A stretch of 7,091 bases of DNA, taken from Phycisphaerales bacterium. Lineage in GTDB: Bacteria; Planctomycetota; Phycisphaerae; Tepidisphaerales; Tepidisphaeraceae. Shown here one piece after another: positions 1-5,505 of this stretch. The notes beneath the pieces are model-generated. The model searched no databases. It worked only from the letters and a program-made list of their open reading frames with translations, and had not been told where the DNA came from. Made by a program: the position numbers and the translations under genes. Positions within the stretch are counted from its first letter, which is position 1; every line of letters starts with the position of its first letter. The stretch is taken from assembly GCA_028288945.1 (NCBI GenBank), contig JAQGHH010000071.1, positions 1 through 7,091 of the forward strand. The letters run 5' to 3'.

Positions 1-170
1 CCTTGCGACATGTTATGGCGCGCGAGGTAGGTTTCGATCGCGGCGAGCACGTCGCTGGCGACGCGCAAAAGGACGAGGTACGAAACGACCGCCGCGGGGT
101 CGATCTCCGGGTATCGGCGAGCGCGCTGTTCGATCGCCTCGTACTTGGGAAGATCGCGGAGGTAGAGCAT
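1..170 (-). CDS. MarR-family transcriptional regulator, N-terminal part (cut by left window edge)
   Basis: The minus strand from the ATG at 170 is open to the window edge and gives 56 residues beginning MLYLRDLPKYEAIEQ. The segment SYLVLLRVASDVLAAIETYL followed by ARHNMSQ is the dimerisation helix and the start of the DNA-binding region typical of MarR-family winged-helix regulators, in which a residue run such as GRF plus the HTH would follow outside the window. MarR proteins bind DNA as dimers, usually as repressors that release on ligand binding or oxidation. The ATG at 170 was chosen because it starts this family-like N-terminus and lies 10 nt downstream of a TATAAT box; a GGGGAA run just before it could act as a ribosome-binding site. 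A palindrome further upstream suggests autoregulation. The gene diverges from the 356-808 gene, which may be under the same control. The ligand cannot be inferred, and the HTH itself is not visible. Confidence 0.75.
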   Translation of the reverse strand, partial: MLYLRDLPKYEAIEQRARRYPEIDPAAVVSYLVLLRVASDVLAAIETYLARHNMSQ

Positions 171-180
171 ATTCCCCGCA

Positions 181-186
181 ATTATA
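181..186 (-). promoter_or_regulatory. -10 box (TATAAT) of the MarR-family gene
   Basis: The minus strand reads TATAAT, a perfect consensus -10 element, ending 10 nt before the ATG at 170. The best -35 at 17-bp spacing is TGAACT (positions 204-209), a poor match to TTGACA. Transcription from this box would begin within a few bases of the start codon, giving a leaderless or nearly leaderless mRNA. Confidence 0.6.
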
Positions 187-191
187 ACGTA

Positions 192-207
192 AACTTAATG
201 CAAAGTT
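192..207. promoter_or_regulatory. Candidate MarR-type operator (16-bp palindrome)
   Basis: The plus strand reads AACTT, six bases (AATGCA), then AAGTT: a perfect 5-bp inverted repeat spanning 16 bp. Its size and symmetry fit a MarR dimer site. It lies 5 bp upstream of the TATAAT box and overlaps the -35 region, a position where a bound dimer would block RNA polymerase. That it is the operator is inference from position and symmetry; short AT-rich palindromes also arise by chance. Confidence 0.4.
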
Positions 208-355
208 CAGCGCGCAAACTATCGGGGCGTCACGCACCGTCACTTCGCAACACCGCAGGATCGCGGCGGTATTGCGAGCGATGACTGCGTTTTCTGTTGA
301 CAGCATCGTTGTTCCGGCCCCTGTCCCGCCCGCGAAACGTGGCTTGTTGCCCCGC

Positions 356-808
356 ATGTGGCCTTTCCGCGGCCCGCGAATCCATCACCGCACCTTCGGC
401 ACGCTGCGCCCCTACCGCAATGAACAGTTCTGGCGCGGCAAGGTGCAGTTCGGCCCGGCGGGGCATCGGGTCGGCGTGTCGATTCACGCCGGCAAGACGG
501 GGCCGACTGATGCGCAGGAGCGCGTGTATCACCAGATCGAAACGCACTACACCGCCCTGCTGTCGCATATCCTTCGGGCGATATTGCCCGAGTACCGGAA
601 GGTGCGACTGGCCCAGCCCGCCGCCGGCTGGCCCGAGGCCGCTGAGCCGGGCGATCTGCTGAAAGTCCTGTCGTTCGGTTGCATCTGGCTGGAGCAGGGC
701 GCGGGCCATCCGTTCGTCCTCTCCTACCAAAGCGACCGCGACAAGAACCACGAATTTCACGTCTTCTTCCGGGAGGGGAAGGTCGTGAATGTGGCGTTTG
801 AGGAGTAG
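356..808 (+). CDS. Hypothetical protein, 150 aa, possibly DUF2004/DUF6985-like
   Basis: I do not recognise this protein with confidence. The chosen start gives MWPFRGPRIHHRTFG and a 150-residue cytosolic protein without signal peptide or membrane segment. The pattern 'HHRTFGTL' (10-17), then 'FWRGKVQF' (25-32), a short strand 'RVGVSIHAG' and the helix 'AQERVYHQIETHYTALLSHIL' region (53-73) resembles small DUF2004/DUF6985 proteins, whose function is unknown; this is a weak impression. The C-terminus HEFHVFFREGKVVNVAFEE (132-150) looks like two beta strands. The frame is open further upstream (TTG at 272, ATG at 281), but that 28-residue extension is Ala/Pro/Val-rich and looks non-conserved. 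No clear ribosome-binding site precedes the ATG at 356. A perfect TTGACA sits at 297-302 but I see no matching -10 box. The gene diverges from the MarR-family gene and could be its target. Confidence 0.65.
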   Translation: MWPFRGPRIHHRTFGTLRPYRNEQFWRGKVQFGPAGHRVGVSIHAGKTGPTDAQERVYHQIETHYTALLSHILRAILPEYRKVRLAQPAAGWPEAAEPGDLLKVLSFGCIWLEQGAGHPFVLSYQSDRDKNHEFHVFFREGKVVNVAFEE

Positions 809-814
809 GCGGGG

Positions 815-849
815 AAGTGCGGAATGAAGAGTGCAGAGTGTAGAGTAGA
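815..849. repeat. Degenerate heptanucleotide tandem repeat
   Basis: Five consecutive 7-base units fit in register, with consensus close to GARTGNA on the plus strand. The three central units (822-828, 829-835, 836-842) fit best; the first and last are more degenerate. The array begins just after the stop codon at 808 in a gene-free stretch. Such intergenic heptamer arrays resemble the short tandemly repeated sequences seen in several bacterial phyla. They have no known coding role here, and the translations across it are low-complexity. Confidence 0.6.
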
Positions 850-1055
850 TGCGGGAGATAGCAGCAGTAGGCAGGCAGAGCCCGGGTTGGATTGCTCTCC
901 GATTGTTCCCGAATTCCATTTATTACGATTGTGACGCCGCGGCTGCCGTGGCACGCGTGGCAGCATGGCACTGATGCCCCGCCCGTGACGCGGTATTCCG
1001 CCGGGCGCGGGCTTTCGCCGAGCGGGCTCCGCTGCCTTGGATTTGGCACGCCGCA
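850..1055. other. Gene-free intergenic stretch
   Basis: Between the heptamer array and the Rrf2 promoter candidate I find no RNA gene, no convincing terminator and no plausible coding frame. Frames open on the minus strand translate to Arg/Pro/Ser-rich or His/Leu-rich sequence with no domain pattern. GC content falls around 890-930 (ATTCCATTTATTACGATTGT region) relative to the flanks, but I could assign no regulatory element there. Confidence 0.5.
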
Positions 1056-1060
1056 TGTCG

Positions 1061-1066
1061 TATGAT
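1061..1066 (+). promoter_or_regulatory. Weak -10 candidate for the Rrf2-iscS operon
   Basis: TATGAT lies 45 nt upstream of the Rrf2 start codon, with TTGGAT 18 bp further upstream as a weak -35. Weak promoters are common where a regulator controls its own operon. I could not find a convincing Rrf2/IscR-type palindrome near it; the only symmetric element is a short ATCGAT at 1065-1070, which overlaps the box. Confidence 0.25.
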
Positions 1067-1111
1067 CGATATTGCAAGGTCGGCTATTTGGGCGGATTTA
1101 CGGGTTTTGCC

Positions 1112-1594
1112 ATGCTGTCGCTGAGCAAAAAGACGGATTATGCGCTGATCGCGCTGGCGTACCTCGCCGAGAGGTCGGAGCGCACGGCGTCGGCGCGCGA
1201 AATCGCCGAAGCGCGCTCGCTTCCGGCGGCGCTGCTCATGAACATCATGAAGGAGCTTCAGCAGCACGGCATGGTGCGCAGCCTCCGCGGGACCAAAGGC
1301 GGCTACCAACTTGCCATCGACCCGCACGCCGTTTCGTTGCATGAAGTGATTCTCGCGCTCGAAGGCCCGGTGCGGCTGATCGAATGTGCCGCGGAGGCGG
1401 GCGGGTGTGAACATGAGACGCTCGCGGACGCCGATGATTGCCGGGTCAGCGGGCGGTGTGCGGTGCAGGCGCCGTTGCAGGCGCTTCATTACAAGCTCGT
1501 GCGGTTTCTGCAGGATGTAAAGCTCGCGGACATCATCCTGCCGGGGCGGCGGATTGACGTGCCGGTGGAGATGGTGGGAAGGGAACGGGAGTGA
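1112..1594 (+). CDS. Rrf2-family (IscR-like) transcriptional regulator with four cysteines
   Basis: This 160-aa protein has the Rrf2 signature throughout: MLSLSKKTDYALIALAYLAE at the N-terminus, a winged HTH over about residues 26-60 (SAREIAEARSLP...LLMNIMKELQQHGMVRS) and the wing 'RGTKGGYQLA' at 59-68. Rrf2 proteins such as IscR, NsrR and SufR-type regulators sense Fe-S status, nitric oxide or redox through cysteine-ligated clusters. Here cysteines occur at 92, 99, 110 and 116. IscR has Cys92-x5-Cys98-x5-Cys104 plus a histidine, so cluster binding is plausible but the spacing differs and there is one extra cysteine. The ATG at 1112 was chosen because it begins the family's usual N-terminus; the frame is open upstream to 1037. 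The stop codon overlaps the next gene's GTG start by 4 bp, so regulator and cysteine desulfurase are co-transcribed and coupled. This context supports a role in Fe-S or sulfur homeostasis. Confidence 0.9.
   Translation: MLSLSKKTDYALIALAYLAERSERTASAREIAEARSLPAALLMNIMKELQQHGMVRSLRGTKGGYQLAIDPHAVSLHEVILALEGPVRLIECAAEAGGCEHETLADADDCRVSGRCAVQAPLQALHYKLVRFLQDVKLADIILPGRRIDVPVEMVGRERE
1576..1590 (+). promoter_or_regulatory. Purine-rich ribosome-binding region of iscS
   Basis: GGGAAGGGAACGGGA directly precedes the GTG start at 1591, inside the 3' end of the Rrf2 gene. The AGGGA core lies 6 nt from the start. It supports the GTG as the true start and the 4-bp overlap with the regulator's TGA stop. 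Confidence 0.65.
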
Positions 1595-2820
1595 CGCTCG
1601 CGCTGCCGATCTATCTGGACTACAACGCAACGACCCCGGTTGACCCCCGCGTGTTTGAGGCGATGTCGCCTTATTTCACGCGTGTGTTTGGGAACGCGGC
1701 GAGCCGGACGCACGCCTTCGGCCGGGAGGCGGAGGCGGCGGTTTTGCACGCGCGGAATCAGGTCGCCGGGTTGCTGAACGCCGAACAGGACGAACGGCAC
1801 GGAGCGCGAGAAATCATCTGGACGAGCGGCGCGACGGAAGCGAACAACCTGGCGATCAAAGGGGTGGCAGATGCCTGCCGGGAGAAGGGGCGGCACCTCA
1901 TCACGCAGACCACGGAGCACAAAGCCGTGCTCGACCCGTGCAAGCGCCTGGCGGAGCAAGGGTGGGACGTGACGGTGCTGCCGGTGGACCGGGCGGGACG
2001 CGTCAGCGCACGGCAGGTGGCGGACGCGATTCGCGCGGATACCGTCCTGGTCTCCATCATGTACGCGAACAATGAGGTCGGCACCGTGCAGCCGATCCGT
2101 GAGATCGGGGCGATTTGCAAAGAACGCGGCGTAATTTTCCACACGGACGCCACGCAGGCCATCGGCAAGCTGCCCATCGATGTGCAGGCCGACGGCATCG
2201 ATCTACTGAGCCTCTCGGCGCACAAGCTTTACGGCCCCAAAGGCGTCGGAGCCCTGTACGTCCGCAAGAAAAACCCGCGCGTCCGCCTGACCCCCCTTTT
2301 CGATGGCGGCGCCCATGAACGCGGGTTCCGTTCGGGAACCCTCAACGTCCCGGGAATCGTCGGCCTGGGGTTGGCGTGCGAATTGGCGGCCCATGAACTG
2401 GTCAACGAGCGGCTGCGACTCTCCGCTTTGCGCGATCGATTGCAATCCTCGTTGACGCACCGGGTGGGTCCGGTGGTCGTGAATGGCGATGAGAGGAATC
2501 GTCTGCCGCACGTGGCGAATCTTTCGTTTCCGGGCCTTGACGGGACGTCGCTGCTTAACACGCTGGACGACGTGGCCGTCAGTTCCGGCTCGGCGTGCAC
2601 GAGCGCGAGCCTTGCGGCAAGTCATGTGCTGATGGCGATGGGCCTGGGCGACGATCTCGCTCACACCGCAATCCGTTTCAGCCTCGGGCGGTTCACGACG
2701 TTGGAAGAAATCGATTACGTCGTGCAGAAATTCGCCGCGGTGGTCCCGCGGCTGCGCAACGAGCACGGCGCCGATTGCGGTACGTGCGAACCCCGGAGCG
2801 ATTTGCGAACGGTTTCGTAG
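1591..2820 (+). CDS. iscS: IscS/NifS-type cysteine desulfurase (PLP-dependent)
   Basis: The 409-aa product, close to the roughly 404 aa of E. coli IscS, removes sulfur from L-cysteine as a persulfide for Fe-S clusters and thiolated cofactors, releasing alanine. Family motifs run in order: YLDYNATTP (8-16), SGATEANN (79-86), the PLP-stacking His in TEH (110), NNEVGT (160-165), HTDATQ with Asp186 and Gln189, the PLP Schiff-base lysine in SAHKLYGPKG (Lys212), RSGTLNVPGIVG (247-258) and the catalytic cysteine in SSGSACTSAS (Cys336). The active-site loop is of the long, group I type. The start is GTG, overlapping the upstream stop by 4 bp and preceded by a good ribosome-binding site. The tail EHGADCGTCEPRSDLRTVS carries a CxxC pair (Cys396, Cys399) not typical of IscS. 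No iscU, hscA/B or fdx follows, so the scaffold must be encoded elsewhere, or the enzyme serves another sulfur acceptor. Confidence 0.95.
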   Translation: MTLALPIYLDYNATTPVDPRVFEAMSPYFTRVFGNAASRTHAFGREAEAAVLHARNQVAGLLNAEQDERHGAREIIWTSGATEANNLAIKGVADACREKGRHLITQTTEHKAVLDPCKRLAEQGWDVTVLPVDRAGRVSARQVADAIRADTVLVSIMYANNEVGTVQPIREIGAICKERGVIFHTDATQAIGKLPIDVQADGIDLLSLSAHKLYGPKGVGALYVRKKNPRVRLTPLFDGGAHERGFRSGTLNVPGIVGLGLACELAAHELVNERLRLSALRDRLQSSLTHRVGPVVVNGDERNRLPHVANLSFPGLDGTSLLNTLDDVAVSSGSACTSASLAASHVLMAMGLGDDLAHTAIRFSLGRFTTLEEIDYVVQKFAAVVPRLRNEHGADCGTCEPRSDLRTVS

Positions 2821-2840
2821 CGACTTTCACTTCAATTGGT

Positions 2841-2860
2841 CTCTACGGCAGTCCGGAGAG
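2841..2860 (+). other. Hairpin between iscS and the epimerase gene
   Basis: CTCTACGG, a CAGT loop and CCGGAGAG form an 8-bp stem with one mismatch, 20 bp after the iscS stop. No T-tract follows, so it is not a standard intrinsic terminator. It may attenuate read-through or protect the 3' end of the iscS mRNA, or be chance. Confidence 0.3.
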
Positions 2861-2879
2861 ATCAGACACTTCGCCGTCC

Positions 2880-2885
2880 TACAAT
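2880..2885 (+). promoter_or_regulatory. -10 box (TACAAT) of the epimerase gene
   Basis: TACAAT ends 6 nt before the ATG at 2892. No -35 is recognisable at 16-18 bp spacing. If used, it would give a leaderless transcript starting at or near the ATG; there is also no Shine-Dalgarno sequence before that ATG, which fits. Confidence 0.45.
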
Positions 2886-2891
2886 CACCCC

Positions 2892-3812
2892 ATGCTTGTC
2901 GCACTCACCGGGGCTTCCGGATTCATCGGCAGTTACACCGCCCGCACGCTGCACGGCGCTGGGCATACGGTTCGGGCCCTCGTCCGGGAGACGACCCGGC
3001 GGGATCATATCCAGCCGTTCGTCGGAGAATGGCGCATCGGCGATCAGGCCGACTCACTGGCGCTCGCCGTGCTGGTCGCGGGCGTCGATGCGTTGATCCA
3101 CAACGCGGCAGATTGGGAAGCGCTGCGGCGGTCTCCCATCGCGAACTTCGAGCGGAATGTCCTGGGTTCGTTGCGATTACTCGAGGCGGCCCGGCTGGCG
3201 GGCGTGGGGCAATTCGTCTTTGTCAGCTCGGTGGCAGTGCATCACGAAATATTGCCGGACCGCGCGCTAGACGAGAATCACCCCACCTGGTCCGGGTCGA
3301 TCTACGGTGCGTACAAAGCTTCCGTCGAGCCGCACCTCAAGGCGTATTACGTCCATTACGGCATGAACACCAGCGCCTGGCGGCCGGCGGCGGTTTACGG
3401 CATCGATCCGGATCTGGGCCGATCCCAATGGTTTGAACTGATCGAGACGGCGCGCAAGGGCGGCACGATCGACACGCCTCAAGGTGGAAAAATCACGCAC
3501 GTGCAGGACGTGGCGGATGCGTTGACGCTGGCCGTCGGAGACGAGTCGGTCGCCGGACAGTTCTATAACCTCGTCGACGGCTACATGTACTGGCAGCGGG
3601 CCGCGGAATTCGCCAGGGAGATATCCGGTTCATCGGCCACGATCATCGACCGCAAGGGCGCCGGGCCCCGCAATCAGTTCGATACGCGCAAAGCCATCGA
3701 CTTCTTCAACCGGCATGGGAAGGCGGCCGCACTGCGCCGGGGCCAGGACGGCGTGCGCGAATATGTCGCGGAGCTGCTGAGGAAGATGGAATCCGCCGGG
3801 ACGCGAGGATAG
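2892..3812 (+). CDS. NAD(P)-dependent epimerase/dehydratase, extended SDR family
   Basis: The 306-aa product is an atypical or extended short-chain dehydrogenase/reductase with an N-terminal Rossmann fold. The dinucleotide-binding motif GASGFIG (GxxGxxG) is at 7-13 and HNAAD follows at 70-74. The catalytic residues are visible: Ser112/Ser113 in VFVSSVAVH, then Tyr138 and Lys142 in YGAYK. The 'WRPAAVYG' segment (163-170) is the usual RPxxVYG block that opens the substrate-binding half. Members act on nucleotide sugars, dihydroflavonol-like ketones or sterol-like substrates; the substrate cannot be told from sequence alone. The frame stays open upstream into iscS (to 2595), but the ATG at 2892 starts exactly at the Rossmann beta strand MLVALTGASGF and sits just after a TACAAT box. 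The VOC gene follows after 27 bp and is probably co-transcribed. Confidence 0.9.
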   Translation: MLVALTGASGFIGSYTARTLHGAGHTVRALVRETTRRDHIQPFVGEWRIGDQADSLALAVLVAGVDALIHNAADWEALRRSPIANFERNVLGSLRLLEAARLAGVGQFVFVSSVAVHHEILPDRALDENHPTWSGSIYGAYKASVEPHLKAYYVHYGMNTSAWRPAAVYGIDPDLGRSQWFELIETARKGGTIDTPQGGKITHVQDVADALTLAVGDESVAGQFYNLVDGYMYWQRAAEFAREISGSSATIIDRKGAGPRNQFDTRKAIDFFNRHGKAAALRRGQDGVREYVAELLRKMESAGTRG

Positions 3813-3830
3813 AACACTCTCAATTCCACC

Positions 3831-3834
3831 GGAG
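3831..3834 (+). promoter_or_regulatory. Ribosome-binding site (GGAG) of the VOC gene
   Basis: GGAG lies 5 nt before the ATG at 3840, a standard Shine-Dalgarno position. It supports translation of this gene from a transcript shared with the epimerase gene rather than from its own leaderless mRNA. Confidence 0.6.
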
Positions 3835-3839
3835 CCTGC

Positions 3840-4268
3840 ATGGAACCCCGCATCAGCCTGATCACGCTGGGTGTCAAAGATCTCGAGCGCTCGCTGCGCT
3901 TTTACCGCGATGGTCTCGGGTTTCCGACGACATGGAAGCCGGAGAAGGGAGTCATCTTCTTCCAGACCAACGGCGTATGCCTTGCCCTCTATCCGTACGA
4001 GCATTTGGCAAAAGACGTGTCCGATTCATTCCTCGTCGAGCGCGCCCGATTTAGCGGCATTACGCTCGCGCACAACGTGCGATTGAAGGAAGATGTGGAC
4101 CGCGTCCTGCAGCAGGCGGCGGCCGCGGGAGCGGAAATCGAGAAGCCGGCGCAAGACGCCTTTTGGGGCGGGTATAGCGGATATTTTTCAGACCCCGACG
4201 GCTATCTGTGGGAAGTGGCGTGGGGGGCGTTCGAGATTCGTGACGACGGAAGTTTGATTATCCCTTGA
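3840..4268 (+). CDS. VOC-family protein (glyoxalase/bleomycin-resistance fold)
   Basis: This 142-aa protein has the two beta-alpha-beta-beta-beta modules of the vicinal oxygen chelate fold. Module 1 starts ISLITLGVKDLERSLRFYRDGLGF (5-28) and module 2 spans about 73-130, starting GITLAHNV and ending with the hallmark FSDPDGYLWEVAW (116-128). Glu125 is at the usual metal-ligand position and His78 at another. The first-strand ligand position holds Thr9 instead of His or Glu, so metal binding and glyoxalase I activity are uncertain. Family roles include lyases, dioxygenases, and antibiotic binding or modification. It lies 27 bp after the epimerase gene, suggesting a two-gene operon, but the pairing does not identify a pathway. 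Its stop is 25 bp from the convergent nuclease gene's stop, with no clear terminator between them. Confidence 0.9.
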   Translation: MEPRISLITLGVKDLERSLRFYRDGLGFPTTWKPEKGVIFFQTNGVCLALYPYEHLAKDVSDSFLVERARFSGITLAHNVRLKEDVDRVLQQAAAAGAEIEKPAQDAFWGGYSGYFSDPDGYLWEVAWGAFEIRDDGSLIIP

Positions 4269-4293
4269 ATTCGCTTCGATCCGCACCCGGCGA

Positions 4294-5505
4294 TCAGCCC
4301 GGCGATTCGCCTACCTTTCGTAATGCTTCGAGCACCGGCTCCACCTTCAGGGCGGATTTGTAAACGATCACTTCAGGCGGGATTTTCGCGCCCTTTCGGA
4401 CCGAGCGGTGGGCGACCGCCAGCAAGACCGTGTGGGTGCGGAATCGGCGGAGCGTTTGGCGCTTGCCCTCCAGATATTCCGGCGTCCAGAAGCCCACGAT
4501 CTCCATGAAAACCTCGGCCCCATCCGCCCGGCGGAAGATGAAGTCGGGCACGAACGTGGTTTGCCCCTCATGCAGAATCGCCCCTTCGCGTGACAATTTC
4601 CAGCCTTCCTGTTCGTCGCCGAACTTTTTGGCGAAGGCCTCTTCTATGCCGGAATCGAATTCCTGGGGTGCGGGGAGATGGCTGGTGTAGCCGTCATCGG
4701 AGCCGAGCGTCACGCGGGCGCGCGTGCCCCAAGGGGTCGGGAGGGTTGCCTGCATCGTCCAGTCGCGACACGACAGGAGAGCGGGGATGAAGCGGGCGAA
4801 GTTGATTCCATATCGACGGGTTTCGTGGAGGACCGAAGCGGGGCCTGAGAGGTCAATGCGGTATTCGGATTCGCCCGTCCGCCGAATGTCGTGCAGGAGA
4901 CGCGCGAGCTTGGTGTATCGCAGCACTGTTTTGAAATCCGAGCGGGCGGTGACCGTCATTTCCTGCGCGCGGTACAAGCACGCCTGGAGCTGCGCGACGT
5001 TGTAGCGGGAAAGGAATGCCTGCTCGGTCTCGTAGCCTGCGAAGCTGACGAGCGGCTGGAAGCTCATCACGTCGGCGTAGAGCGCCGGCTCGATTTCCTG
5101 CCAAGGCCGGCCGATTCCCGCGGCGAGCAGGCCCTTCACCTCCTGTTCGCTGCGCTCGAAGATCTTGTCGGGCGTGGTGACCAGTGGGTGGTACTTGGCG
5201 GCGAACGAAAAGACGCGCAGGCGCAGGGCGGCCGCGGCGCCGCGCGGGTCGGCGGCGAACTCCGAGGCGTCGTCGAGCAGCTTACAGAACGCCGATACGC
5301 GGCGCGGGTCGCAGTCGGGCTCGCGGGAGAGAATATTCGCGACGGATTTGTGCAGCTCCTGGCGCTTGGTTCCAGCGCCACTGCGGTAAAGTGCCAGCAT
5401 CTGCTTCGCATACGTTAGATAGTGCGCATGCTTCCCCCGCGTCAGGCGATCGGGAAAAGCCCGGCCGCCGTCGAATGTGATAATGGCGTGTTCGCCGCGG
5501 AGCAT
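4294..5505 (-). CDS. DUF790 / Bax1-like nuclease, partner of XPB helicase
   Basis: The 403-aa product belongs to DUF790, the family of archaeal Bax1 (binds archaeal XPB), a structure-specific endonuclease that works with XPB. The N-terminal and middle part is helical, with the family hallmark RYNVAQLQACLYRAQEMTV at 167-185. The C-terminal third is a PD-(D/E)xK-type nuclease domain: Glu288/Glu289 in SGIEEAFAKKF, Asp321 in FVPDF, then MEIVGFWTPEYLEGK with Glu335, Tyr344 and Lys348. All expected catalytic positions appear intact. The ATG (5503-5505) overlaps the helicase stop as TAATG, so the two genes are translationally coupled and probably made in a fixed ratio. The family's role in archaea is DNA unwinding and incision in repair; a bacterial role in repair or in attack on foreign DNA is inference. 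The adjacent helicase makes the assignment strong. Confidence 0.9.
   Translation of the reverse strand: MLRGEHAIITFDGGRAFPDRLTRGKHAHYLTYAKQMLALYRSGAGTKRQELHKSVANILSREPDCDPRRVSAFCKLLDDASEFAADPRGAAAALRLRVFSFAAKYHPLVTTPDKIFERSEQEVKGLLAAGIGRPWQEIEPALYADVMSFQPLVSFAGYETEQAFLSRYNVAQLQACLYRAQEMTVTARSDFKTVLRYTKLARLLHDIRRTGESEYRIDLSGPASVLHETRRYGINFARFIPALLSCRDWTMQATLPTPWGTRARVTLGSDDGYTSHLPAPQEFDSGIEEAFAKKFGDEQEGWKLSREGAILHEGQTTFVPDFIFRRADGAEVFMEIVGFWTPEYLEGKRQTLRRFRTHTVLLAVAHRSVRKGAKIPPEVIVYKSALKVEPVLEALRKVGESPG

Noticed and set aside
297..302. A perfect TTGACA (-35 consensus) upstream of the 150-aa gene.
   Set aside because: No -10-like hexamer occurs at 15-19 bp downstream; the sequence there is GC-rich (CCCTGTCCC).
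240..1049. Long minus-strand frames across the 150-aa gene and the intergenic region.
   Set aside because: They cross the heptamer repeat and translate to Arg/Pro/Ser-rich low-complexity sequence; no start signals or family motifs.
2595..2891. The epimerase reading frame is open for 297 nt upstream, overlapping the end of iscS.
   Set aside because: The overlap is Arg/Gly-rich shadow sequence in another frame of iscS; the Rossmann fold begins exactly at the ATG at 2892.
4286..4310. Direct repeat CCCGGCGAT (twice) and a GGCGA-T-TCGCC hairpin in the convergent region.
   Set aside because: The stem is only 5 bp, lies mostly within the nuclease gene's last codons and has no T-tract, so it is not a credible terminator.
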